Below are positions 1 through 6,520 of a DNA stretch of 7,420 bases, in pieces. Where the stretch lies: the NCBI GenBank assembly GCA_030609245.1, contig JAUWCP010000110.1:1-7420 (forward strand). The letters run 5' to 3'. The stretch's first letter is position 1; each line of letters starts with the position of its first letter. The translations under genes were made by a program, and so were the position numbers. Source of the stretch: Hyphomicrobium sp. GTDB lineage: Bacteria > Pseudomonadota > Alphaproteobacteria > Rhizobiales > Hyphomicrobiaceae. Below the pieces are notes generated by a model. That model worked only from the letters and a program-made list of their open reading frames with translations. It did no database searches and was not told the DNA's origin.

Positions 1-546
1 AAGACCCACTGTAATGACAATGTCGTGGACGAGGGCCAGGATCGCCGCGACGCCGAATTGCCATTCGAAGCGGAACCAGATGTAGAGCAGGATGCCGATC
101 ATGGCGACCGCGACCGCAATGATGCCGGCCTGCTGTAGTTCCCCGGAAACCGCAGGACCGACGACTTCGACGCGGCGGATTTCAATCTCCTCGCCCAGCG
201 CATCCTGAACCTTGTCTGCCGCCGCCTGCTGAGCTACCTCGCCGCCCTCCTGTTGTTCGACACGGATGAGGGCATCCGTCGCCTCGTCGAGCCCCTGGAT
301 TTGCACCTCGCCGAGGCCAAGTTCGCCTAGCCGAGAACGCAGGTCCGCGATGTCGACGTTTCCGGATTTGGTCTGGATCTCGAAAAGCGATCCGCCCTTA
401 AAGTCGATGCCGAAGTTCAGGCCTTTCGTCGACAGCAGAGCGATGGCGAGCAGCGTGGCGATCAGTGAAATGCTGACGCAGAAGCGGCGCCATTCCATCA
501 CAGGAATTTTGGTTCCGTGCGGAAAGAAGTCGACGCCCTTGAACAT
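1..546 (-). CDS. secF: Protein translocase subunit SecF, N-terminal part (runs off left edge)
   Basis: SecF works with SecD in the inner membrane, next to SecYEG, using the proton motive force to help pull exported proteins across. The first 182 codons are present, in frame to base 1, so roughly 40% of a usual SecF of about 310 residues is missing. Visible marks are a first membrane helix near residues 22-40, the signature FGIDFKGG at 45-52, a periplasmic domain at about 55-138 ending in VGPAVSGEL (129-137), a second helix at about 140-157, and the family-typical LYIWFRFEW (154-162) and ALVHD (171-175). The ATG at 546-544 is preceded by a Shine-Dalgarno GAGAGG (560-555) at 8 nt. It lies 23 bp after the secD stop and is surely co-transcribed with yajC and secD. 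Identity is certain from motifs and context; only the 3' end is unseen. Confidence 0.96.
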   Translation of the reverse strand, partial: MFKGVDFFPHGTKIPVMEWRRFCVSISLIATLLAIALLSTKGLNFGIDFKGGSLFEIQTKSGNVDIADLRSRLGELGLGEVQIQGLDEATDALIRVEQQEGGEVAQQAAADKVQDALGEEIEIRRVEVVGPAVSGELQQAGIIAVAVAMIGILLYIWFRFEWQFGVAAILALVHDIVITVGL

Positions 547-569
547 TCTTCTTGCCTCTCTTTAGAGCA

Positions 570-2183
570 CTAGATCGGAGCTGGAATTTTCCGGGTCTTC
601 TGCGCGGCGATCCACAAGGCGGCCAGAAGCCGCGTGACCGTGAACGCGGTAAACACGGTCCCGAAAATGCCCAGTGAAAGCGTGACAGCAAAGCCGCGGA
701 TGGGACCGGCGCCCAGCCAAAACATCACGATGGCCGCGATGAGTGTGGTGAGGTTGGAGTCGAGAATTGTCACGAACGCTTTCGTAAAACCGCCTTCGAC
801 CGCCGATATCGCGGTCTTGCCAGTGCGCAACTCCTCTCGGATACGCTCGTAGATGAGCACGTTAGCGTCGACCGCCATGCCAACCGTGAGAACGAGCCCT
901 GCGATGCCGGGTAGTGTCAGCGTCGAACCCATAAGCGTCATCACGGCAAGGATCAGCGTGAGATTGATCAAAACCGCGATAACCGCAAACAAGCCGAACA
1001 GCCCGTAAGCAAAGATCATGAACCCTGCAACGGCAATCGTGCCAACGAGGACTGCGAACTCGCCGGCTTCGATGGAGTCGGCACCTAACGAGGGACCGAC
1101 AGTGCGCTCTTCAATAATCGTTAGCTTGGTGGGTAGTGCGCCGGAGCGAAGCTGGATGGCGAGACTGTTGGCTGAATCGACCGTAAAGCTGCCCGAGATC
1201 TGTCCGGAGCCGCCGAGAATGGCTTCGCGAATGACCGGCGCGGAAAGCACCTTGTTATCAAGCACGATTGCGAATGGCGAACCCACGTTGTCCTTTGTAA
1301 AGCGGCCGAACTTGCGCGCGCCTGACTGATTGAAGCGAAAGGTGATGATGGGCTCGTTTGTGCGCTGATCGAAGCCAGGCTGCGCGTCGACCAGATCCTC
1401 GCCCGAAACTATCGGCCTCTCCTGCAGGAGGTAGTCGCCTGAGCCTTCACTCTCATCGGAGGGGTAGATCTTGTAGTTTAGCGGCACGCGCGTCTGCTTT
1501 GCTTCTTCGCCCGTAATCCGCGGATGCAGCGCGTGGAATGTCAGCTTCGCCGTCTGGCCGATCACGTCCTTAAGCGCACGGGTATCATCAAAGCCCGGCA
1601 CCTGAACGAGAATGCGGTCCTCGCCCTGGCGCACGATGGTGGGTTCCGTCGTGCCAAGACTGTCCACGCGACGTCGCACCGTTTCGACCGAGGCGCTCGC
1701 TGCACTGGTAAGACGTTGCCGCATGCCCTGAGAGGTAGGGCGCACAGTTAGAGCGTCAGGGCCGGCTTGGACGACCTCGATGTCTACGCCACTGCTACCG
1801 AGAATTACATTGCCAAGCGGCTGGATCATCTTTTTCAGTTCGGCGTAGGCGCGTTCCGTCTGCTCCGGCTTGGCAATGCGGACCTGCACTGAATTTCCAA
1901 CGATGCCGAGCCCGGTGAAGCCGATTTTGGCGTCGCGCAACTGCTTCCTCACATCGCCACGCAGGGTAAGAAGCCAATCCTTCTCCAGCTCAATCGTATC
2001 CATCGAAAGCAACAAGTGAGCGCCGCCGCGCAAGTCCAGACCCAGCGAGAGCTGACTGTGCGGCATCCACGACGGCCAGCCTTCGACCGTCTGCTTAGAA
2101 AACAGGTTCGGCATCGCGAAAATGATGCCAGCAAGACATACCAATGCGATCGCAATGATTTTCCAGCGTTCGAAGTGCAGCAT
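570..2183 (-). CDS. secD: Protein translocase subunit SecD
   Basis: SecD is the larger partner of SecF in the proton-driven accessory complex of the Sec translocon, acting at a late step of protein export. The 537 residues are a normal length for an alphaproteobacterial SecD. One membrane helix at about 7-25 is followed by the signature LGLDLRGG (47-54), a large periplasmic region with VRRRVDSLGTTEPTI (169-183), then IEERTVGPSLGADSI (357-371) just before a cluster of five helices (about 375-393, 396-416, 421-444, 473-491, 496-520). The conserved GMAVDANVLIYERIREEL (435-452) includes Asp439 in a membrane helix, the position implicated in proton transfer in the family. The ATG at 2183 has only a weak, distant SD (AGAGAG, 11 nt away). 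The gene lies 56 bp after yajC and 23 bp before secF, as a yajC-secD-secF operon. No defect is seen. Confidence 0.97.
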   Translation of the reverse strand: MLHFERWKIIAIALVCLAGIIFAMPNLFSKQTVEGWPSWMPHSQLSLGLDLRGGAHLLLSMDTIELEKDWLLTLRGDVRKQLRDAKIGFTGLGIVGNSVQVRIAKPEQTERAYAELKKMIQPLGNVILGSSGVDIEVVQAGPDALTVRPTSQGMRQRLTSAASASVETVRRRVDSLGTTEPTIVRQGEDRILVQVPGFDDTRALKDVIGQTAKLTFHALHPRITGEEAKQTRVPLNYKIYPSDESEGSGDYLLQERPIVSGEDLVDAQPGFDQRTNEPIITFRFNQSGARKFGRFTKDNVGSPFAIVLDNKVLSAPVIREAILGGSGQISGSFTVDSANSLAIQLRSGALPTKLTIIEERTVGPSLGADSIEAGEFAVLVGTIAVAGFMIFAYGLFGLFAVIAVLINLTLILAVMTLMGSTLTLPGIAGLVLTVGMAVDANVLIYERIREELRTGKTAISAVEGGFTKAFVTILDSNLTTLIAAIVMFWLGAGPIRGFAVTLSLGIFGTVFTAFTVTRLLAALWIAAQKTRKIPAPI

Positions 2184-2239
2184 CGTGGATTTGTCTCTCT
2201 ACGGGTCTCGTAATGATCAGCGCGGCTTGCGCCTCGTGC

Positions 2240-2566
2240 TCATTCTTTGACGGGCTCGCCCTTGCCGCGCACATCCATAAGCGTCGACTTCAAGATGCGC
2301 ATGCGCATGTTGTCGCTGAGCTCCACCTCGATCTCGTCGGAGTTGTCACTTGCCTTCGTTACCTTGCCGACAAACCCGTTGGACGTGACGACGGTATCGC
2401 CGCGCCGTACCTTGTTGACCAACTCACGATGGGATTTGGAGCGCTGCTGCTGCGGACGAATAACCAGAAAATAGAAGATGGCGATCATCGCCAGCATGGG
2501 GATCAGCAGGCTCGTGAACGGGTCGCTTCCACCACCCGTCTGGGCGAAGGCCGGTGTGATAAACAT
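2240..2566 (-). CDS. yajC: Preprotein translocase subunit YajC
   Basis: YajC is a small single-span inner-membrane protein that co-purifies with SecDF and SecYEG; its own activity is accessory and not essential in the organisms studied. The 108-residue product has the usual layout: a short N-terminus, one membrane helix at about 18-36, the typical IRPQQQR motif right after it (36-42), and a cytoplasmic domain with RRGDTVVTSNGFVGKV (54-69), followed by a charged C-terminus. The ATG at 2566 is preceded by a good SD, AAGGGA (2580-2575), 8 nt upstream. It is the first gene of the yajC-secD-secF unit and is transcribed away from the DUF815 ATPase gene; a candidate promoter lies about 90-120 bp upstream of its start. 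Confidence 0.96.
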   Translation of the reverse strand: MFITPAFAQTGGGSDPFTSLLIPMLAMIAIFYFLVIRPQQQRSKSHRELVNKVRRGDTVVTSNGFVGKVTKASDNSDEIEVELSDNMRMRILKSTLMDVRGKGEPVKE

Positions 2567-2656
2567 GACGTCTTTCCCTTTGGATTGAGGGCAACAGGGG
2601 GCCAGGACCGCCCGAACGCAGCCGTCCAGCGTCTGCCCTGCCTGAAAAGTGCCGTG

Positions 2657-2684
2657 ACTATAGTGCTGCGCGGCGGCTTTGCAA
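2657..2684 (-). promoter_or_regulatory. Candidate sigma70-type promoter for yajC-secD-secF
   Basis: Read on the minus strand there is a -35-like TTGCAA (2684-2679), a 16-bp spacer, and a -10-like TATAGT (2662-2657). Transcription would begin near 2650 and leave a leader of about 84 nt before the yajC ATG. The -35 hexamer lies within the loop of a short inverted repeat, GGCGG (2672-2676) and CCGCC (2685-2689). This is inferred from the hexamers and position only. Confidence 0.42.
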
Positions 2685-2719
2685 CCGCCCTCCCTCGATT
2701 ACGAAATGGTCATAAGATA

Positions 2720-2747
2720 AGTGACTTGGGCCCTCTTGGCGCTATAC
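2720..2747 (+). promoter_or_regulatory. Candidate promoter for the DUF815-DUF3175 gene pair
   Basis: The plus strand has AGTGAC (2720-2725), a 16-bp spacer and CTATAC (2742-2747), close to the alphaproteobacterial housekeeping pattern CTTGAC-N17-CTATAT. Transcription would start near 2754, about 55 nt before the ATPase ATG. The -10 lies inside an 11-nt spacer between GGCGC (2738-2742) and GCGCC (2754-2758), partly overlapping the first arm; this may be an operator or chance in GC-rich DNA. Evidence is by eye only. Confidence 0.35.
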
Positions 2748-2809
2748 AAGCGGGCGCCGTCATCAATGCCGGAAAACCCACCCTTTGGCTGCGCTTATGA
2801 GACGCACGA

Positions 2810-3688
2810 ATGAACGACGAGACGATGCTGTTACAGCGCCTGGAGCGCCTCGCCGCCGCCCTGGAGCGGCTTGCTCCGCGCACGCCGGCCGAGCCTGACT
2901 TCGAGGCTGCAGAGGCATTTGTCTGGCACGCCGACCGGCAAAGTTTTGAGGCCGTCCAAAACGTCAATCGCGTGCCGCTTGCTCTCCTCAAAGGACTGGG
3001 GCACATCGCGCCACAACTCGTCGACAATACCGAACGCTTCGCACGCGGACTTCCTGCCAACAATGCGCTTCTTTGGGGAGCGCGCGGCATGGGCAAGTCC
3101 TCGCTCGTGAAGGCCGTGCACGCACAAGTACACAGCCAGCTCGCCAAGGAACTGAGCGCGGCCGGCGCTGACTTGAAACTCGTTGAAATCCACCGCGAGG
3201 ACATCTCCTCGCTCCCAATCTGCCTCTCGGCTATGCGCGGCAGCGATCATCGCTTTCTCGTTTTCTGCGACGACCTCTCCTTCGACAAGGACGACACAAG
3301 CTACAAGTCCTTAAAAGCGGTGCTTGAAGGCGGGATTGAGGGTCGGCCAGAGAACGTTATCTTCTATGCCACGTCCAATCGCCGTCACCTGATGCCGCGC
3401 GATATGGTGGAGAATGAGCGCTCAACCGCGATCAACCCGTCGGAGGCCGTAGAGGAGAAGGTTTCGCTTTCGGACCGTTTCGGCCTATGGCTTGGCTTTC
3501 ACAACTGCAGCCAGGACGAGTTTCTGGACATGGTTCGCGGGTACGCAGTGCACTATAAGCTGAAAATCAAAGCCGAAGAGCTGGATCGCGCAGCACTGGA
3601 GTGGAGCATAACGCGCGGTGCGCGCTCGGGGCGCGTTGCCTGGCAATTCATTCAAGACCTCGCCGGGCGCATGGGTTGCAAGCTTTAG
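2810..3688 (+). CDS. DUF815-family AAA+ ATPase (COG2607-like)
   Basis: This 292-residue protein is a predicted cytoplasmic AAA+ ATPase of the DUF815 family, whose cellular role is not established. Visible ATPase parts are a Walker A motif GARGMGKSS (90-98, with Lys96), a Walker B strand FLVFCDDL (149-156, Asp154/Asp155), a sensor-1-like YATSNRRHL (186-194, Asn190), the family-typical LSDRFGLWLGF (220-230, with an arginine that may act as a finger), and a sensor-2-like RSGRVAWQF (272-280). The N-terminal 25 residues are leucine- and arginine-rich and probably helical. The nucleotide-binding residues are all intact. There is an in-frame TGA at 2798-2800, so ATG 2810 is the first possible ATG; its SD is weak. 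It is divergent from yajC and followed after 24 bp by the DUF3175 gene, probably in one transcript. Family assignment is firm; function is unknown. Confidence 0.9.
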   Translation: MNDETMLLQRLERLAAALERLAPRTPAEPDFEAAEAFVWHADRQSFEAVQNVNRVPLALLKGLGHIAPQLVDNTERFARGLPANNALLWGARGMGKSSLVKAVHAQVHSQLAKELSAAGADLKLVEIHREDISSLPICLSAMRGSDHRFLVFCDDLSFDKDDTSYKSLKAVLEGGIEGRPENVIFYATSNRRHLMPRDMVENERSTAINPSEAVEEKVSLSDRFGLWLGFHNCSQDEFLDMVRGYAVHYKLKIKAEELDRAALEWSITRGARSGRVAWQFIQDLAGRMGCKL

Positions 3689-3712
3689 GTATGCAAATTC
3701 TGCTCAGCCGCG

Positions 3713-4060
3713 ATGACAGCAAAGAAGCACACCGCATCGAAGCCGAAAAAGAGCGCAAGGCCGCGCGGCGAAAAGCCCGCGAAGCGGTGGTCGCAAGAGG
3801 TCACCGAGCACAGCGACGCGTTGGACTTGGAGCGCGATGTTTTCACGCTCAACGACCCGAGAGAGATCGCAGCTTCACTCAAGCACTCAGCGGAACAGAG
3901 CCGCCGGCGCAAGTCCGATCCTTATCGTTCCGCCATGTCGATGCTGACATTCTACATCAATCGCGCCGGCATAAACCTCACGAGTGAGCGCAGACGTGTT
4001 CTGGAACGCACGAAGGACGAGCTGCGCAAGGCGTGCGGCCGGCCTCCTGCGAAGAACTGA
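3713..4060 (+). CDS. DUF3175 family protein, small and basic
   Basis: I recognise this 115-residue product as DUF3175, a family without a known function. The first 25 residues are a Lys/Arg/Pro/Ala-rich, probably disordered tail. Then comes the family core, KRWSQEVTEHSDALDLE (24-40), DPREIAASLKHSAE (48-61), a run of basic residues RRRKSDPYRSAMSML (64-78), FYINRAGINL (80-89) and a helix rich in charge, RRRVLERTKDELRK (93-106). The high positive charge would suit binding to nucleic acid or another acidic partner, but that is inference. The ATG at 3713 is the only start after the in-frame TAG that ends the ATPase gene; no clear SD is seen, so translation may depend on the upstream gene. It converges with the NlpD-like gene with 15 bp between stops; no hairpin-plus-T terminator is visible there. 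Confidence 0.83.
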   Translation: MTAKKHTASKPKKSARPRGEKPAKRWSQEVTEHSDALDLERDVFTLNDPREIAASLKHSAEQSRRRKSDPYRSAMSMLTFYINRAGINLTSERRRVLERTKDELRKACGRPPAKN

Positions 4061-4075
4061 CCGGCTCTGTGCCGC

Positions 4076-5455
4076 TTAAAGCCGCGCGAGGAAAGGCACC
4101 GGGTCAACCGGCTTGGAGCCCTGACGCAGCTCGAAGTGGAGCTGAGGCTGATCGACGGAGCCGGTCCGGCCTGCCCTGGCGATGATCTGACCGCGCTGCA
4201 CCTTGTCGCCGCGCTTCACGGTCAGCTGATCGTTGTGCGCATACGCCGTCACCCAGCCGTTGTCGTGACGCAGAAGCACCAAGTTGCCATAGCCTTTGAG
4301 TTCGGAGCCCGCATAGGCGACGACGCCACTTTCGGCCGCATGCACTTCCGTGCCGAGGGGCACCGAAATATTGATGCCGTCGTTATGCGTGCCGTCATTG
4401 CGCCGGCCGAAGCCGCTTACGATGCGCCCCTGCGCAGGCCAGCGCATCTTGTTGCTGGCGGACGCAGCCGCCGGTGCTGCGAGCGCAATCCGCTGGGTGC
4501 GCACGCTCCTGGCAACCGGAGCCGCGTCCGTGGCCGTGCCCGTGTCGAGAGCGGCAACGCGCGTCATGCGCTGATTGATTACCGTCGGCTGTTGGGACTG
4601 AGAGTAGCGCGGTGGCTGAATGATGCGCGAACGCGTGGGATTCTGGTACGACGCGGTCGCAACACTGCCAGGAACTCTGAGAACGGTTCCGACACGCACG
4701 GTACGCGGGTTGTCGATCCCATTCACTTGCTGAAGTTCAGCAGCGCTCACACCGTGGCGCCTTGAGATTTCATAAAGTGACTCTCCGTACGCGATTGTGT
4801 GCGAACCGCTGTACTTTGCTTCAAGCGAGGGAGACAGGCTGGCAGGCGCCCGCGCTGTGCGGGTCTCGCGCGGCGGCGGACTGCCACCTGAGCGACCTGC
4901 GGGAAGGTTCAACTTCTGGCCCGGCTGTAGATTGGGATTGCTAAGGCCATTGATCTCCATCAGCTCCGCAACTGACACGTTGTAGCGGCGAGAGAGGCCA
5001 TAAAGAGTATCGCCTTGCTGCACCTCGATGCTCTCGCCTGGGCGCTGATATGGCGCAGCCTGCCGAGCCGGAGGCTGCTGGTCATAGCGGCGCGTATTCT
5101 CATACGGGCGCACGGTGTTGACCGGAGGCGAGAGCCTTGCGGTTTCGACAGCGCCATCGCGGTATGGCGGCGGGGCGGTGTAGCTGCTTCTGTTGTATGA
5201 ACCCGAGGCGACGGAGCCGCGCCCTTCACCGGCATAACTTGGAGCGCGATTGACCGGCTCGCTCGGCATCTGAATCGATGCCGTCGATTTCGGACTGTCG
5301 CCCGTCAAGTTGAAGGTGGGGTAATCGAAGCGGCTGATGTCCGCGCTGCACCCGCTGGCTATGGCGGCAATCGCCAACGCGGTAACGACATGGGCGGCGC
5401 GATTGAATTTCTTACCGCCGCTGCAAGAACGCTCAATACTCATCATAATACGCAC
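4076..5455 (-). CDS. nlpD: NlpD/DipM-like lipoprotein with two LysM domains and a degenerate M23 (LytM) domain
   Basis: Probably an envelope protein that binds peptidoglycan and activates septal amidases rather than cutting peptidoglycan itself, as for NlpD, EnvC and DipM. The 459 residues show a signal peptide ending in lipobox ASGC with Cys36 as the lipidation site, a Pro/Ser/Tyr/Arg-rich linker (about 40-140), LysM 1 (about 142-185), LysM 2 (about 219-262), a second low-complexity linker, and an M23 domain (about 339-457). In the M23 domain the expected HxGxD reads NDGIN (358-362) and the expected HxH reads QLH (438-440); only YAH (His407) and His440 remain. Start: GTG 5455 has AGGAG (5465-5461) 5 nt upstream; ATG 5446 has AAAGG 8 nt upstream and is also possible. 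surE is upstream, as in the classic surE-pcm-nlpD order, but pcm is missing. A CtrA box lies 32 bp upstream. Confidence 0.92.
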   Translation of the reverse strand: MRIMMSIERSCSGGKKFNRAAHVVTALAIAAIASGCSADISRFDYPTFNLTGDSPKSTASIQMPSEPVNRAPSYAGEGRGSVASGSYNRSSYTAPPPYRDGAVETARLSPPVNTVRPYENTRRYDQQPPARQAAPYQRPGESIEVQQGDTLYGLSRRYNVSVAELMEINGLSNPNLQPGQKLNLPAGRSGGSPPPRETRTARAPASLSPSLEAKYSGSHTIAYGESLYEISRRHGVSAAELQQVNGIDNPRTVRVGTVLRVPGSVATASYQNPTRSRIIQPPRYSQSQQPTVINQRMTRVAALDTGTATDAAPVARSVRTQRIALAAPAAASASNKMRWPAQGRIVSGFGRRNDGTHNDGINISVPLGTEVHAAESGVVAYAGSELKGYGNLVLLRHDNGWVTAYAHNDQLTVKRGDKVQRGQIIARAGRTGSVDQPQLHFELRQGSKPVDPVPFLARL

Positions 5456-5460
5456 CTTTA

Positions 5461-5465
5461 CTCCT
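5461..5465 (-). promoter_or_regulatory. Shine-Dalgarno supporting the GTG start of the NlpD-like gene
   Basis: AGGAG on the minus strand sits 5 nt before GTG 5455. A second, weaker SD, AAAGG (5459-5455), sits 8 nt before the in-frame ATG 5446. The choice matters because a CtrA-type promoter with its box at -35 would start transcription near 5461, which would cut into the AGGAG and favour ATG 5446. Confidence 0.5.
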
Positions 5466-5487
5466 ACCTTTGCTTAACCATTAAGGA

Positions 5488-5504
5488 GTTAACGGGTCCT
5501 TAAC
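5488..5504 (-). promoter_or_regulatory. CtrA-type binding site upstream of the NlpD-like gene
   Basis: The 17 bp GTTAACGGGTCCTTAAC match the full CtrA consensus TTAA-N7-TTAAC on both strands: TTAA-CGGGTCC-TTAAC on plus (5489-5504) and TTAA-GGACCCG-TTAAC on minus (5503-5488). Two more TTAA tetramers lie at 5474-5477 and 5481-5484, between the box and the gene. CtrA is the response regulator that controls cell-cycle and division genes in alphaproteobacteria. The box is 32 bp from the GTG start, so it could overlap the -35 region and activate, or block, transcription. At A/T frequencies near 0.2 a chance full match is expected well under once per 100 kb per strand-and-pattern. Confidence 0.72.
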
Positions 5505-5714
5505 GGCGGCGGAGTTGCGCCAGCATCGCCGCAATGCGCATGAATCAATCCTTGGTCCTAAGCCCATCGTCGCCATCGAACTTTGTTTGCTCTGGCAAGC
5601 GTTCAAGATCGACGAGACGAAAGTCATGATCGCGCTCGAAACGACTTATCTACGCAGTGATTGTGCCGCGATGAGGACAACAGCGAGACGAGAGAAGGGC
5701 CAAGTCAAGGCGCG
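5505..5714. other. Intergenic stretch between surE and the NlpD-like gene with no recognised gene
   Basis: Together with the CtrA-box region this makes a 259-bp gap in the place where pcm often lies. I read both strands: the plus strand has a 67-codon frame from a TTG and the minus strand a 47-codon frame from ATG 5627, neither with an SD or recognisable protein content. One GANTC site (GAATC, 5542-5546), the target of CcrM methylation in many alphaproteobacteria, lies 38 bp from the CtrA box. No terminator hairpin with a T-run is seen after surE. Confidence 0.5.
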
Positions 5715-6512
5715 TTAGCCGTGCTTGGCAGACTGCTTCGGTGCTGCGGTTGCGAAGGCATCTTCCAGCTGGGCACACGTCTCACGATCGGTGAGGTTCA
5801 AGCGCAGCGGCGTCACCGAGATGGCGCCGTTGTCGACAGCGGCAAGATCACTGCCTTTGGCAAACGTCGTTGGCGGGCGTTCGAAGCCGAACCAGAAATA
5901 TGGCGTTCCCCAGGGATCGGTGCGCTTGTCGATGTGAAGAAGCGCCTGGTCGCGGCGCCCCTGTATGGTCACTTCGATGCCGGCGACATTTTCCGGTGAG
6001 CGGGCCGGAAAGTTCACATTGATAACGATCCCGGTCGCCCAACCCGTCGCCAGCAGCTTGGAGATGAGAGCGGGGCCGTGCGCCAGCGGCGTCTCCCAAT
6101 GGACCTTTCCTTCCTCCTCCATCGGCCCGCCGGTCTGGCTGAGCGCAATGGATCGTATCCCTAAGAGCGTCCCTTCGATGGCGGCGGCGATGGTGCCCGA
6201 GTAGGTCACGTCCTCGCCGAGATTCGAGCCGTGATTGACGCCCGACAAGATCAGATCGGGCGGCTTCTCAAGGAGAAGATGGCGTACGCCCATGATGACG
6301 CTGTCGGTCGGCGTGCCGCGGATGATGAACGTGCGATCGTCCATTTGCCGGAAGCGCAGCGGCTCGTGCAGCGTGAGTGAATGCGAGGCCCCGCTTTGAT
6401 TGACCTCCGGCGCGACCACCCACACGTCGGATGACAACTGCAAAGCAATCTGACGCAGGACGCCGAGCCCGTGCGCCCCGAAGCCGTCGTCGTTGGTGAC
6501 CATAATACGCAT
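5715..6512 (-). CDS. surE: 5'/3'-nucleotidase SurE (stationary-phase survival protein)
   Basis: SurE is a cytoplasmic metal-dependent phosphatase that removes phosphate from nucleoside monophosphates, and in some species from short polyphosphate. The 265-residue product is a typical length. The metal-binding residues are all visible: Asp8 and Asp9 in NDDG (7-10), Ser40 in NQSGASHS (38-45), and Asn93 in SGVNHGSNLGEDVTYSGT (90-107). GTPTDSV (66-72) is the other strongly conserved stretch. The C-terminal part (about 180-265), which carries the dimerisation arm in known structures, is present. The ATG at 6512 follows the serS stop by 8 bp with no strong SD of its own, which suggests translational coupling to serS. 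The pcm gene that often follows surE is not here. Confidence 0.96.
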   Translation of the reverse strand: MRIMVTNDDGFGAHGLGVLRQIALQLSSDVWVVAPEVNQSGASHSLTLHEPLRFRQMDDRTFIIRGTPTDSVIMGVRHLLLEKPPDLILSGVNHGSNLGEDVTYSGTIAAAIEGTLLGIRSIALSQTGGPMEEEGKVHWETPLAHGPALISKLLATGWATGIVINVNFPARSPENVAGIEVTIQGRRDQALLHIDKRTDPWGTPYFWFGFERPPTTFAKGSDLAAVDNGAISVTPLRLNLTDRETCAQLEDAFATAAPKQSAKHG

Positions 6513-6520
6513 TGCGGCGC

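Noticed and set aside
2213..2800. A 195-codon plus-strand open frame across yajC and the divergent region
   Set aside because: It is antisense to yajC and passes through the promoters; the protein has no family features.
3686..3715. Possible stop-codon readthrough fusing the ATPase and DUF3175, which are in the same frame
   Set aside because: The ATPase ends at its normal C-terminus and DUF3175 has its own ATG; nothing near the TAG suggests readthrough.
4037..4110. Possible bidirectional terminator between the convergent genes (GGCCGGCC palindrome and CCGG-N5-CCGG)
   Set aside because: Stems are very short, placed within coding DNA, and there is no T-run on either strand.
4136..4765. A 209-codon plus-strand open frame opposite the NlpD-like gene
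   Set aside because: It is the shadow of the real minus-strand gene; the composition is typical of antisense frames in GC-rich DNA.
5483..5627. A 47-codon minus-strand frame from ATG 5627 ending at the CtrA box
   Set aside because: No SD, no recognisable sequence, and it runs through the regulatory box; it does not look like a Pcm remnant.
5530..5645. A protein-like minus-strand stretch (FERDHDFRLVDLERLPEQ...) in another frame of the gap
   Set aside because: It is bounded by stops with no start codon and is only about 33 codons; charged composition alone is not evidence of a gene fragment.
5515..5718. A 67-codon plus-strand open frame between the NlpD-like gene and surE
   Set aside because: It begins with TTG, has no SD, overlaps the surE end, and the product resembles no family I know.
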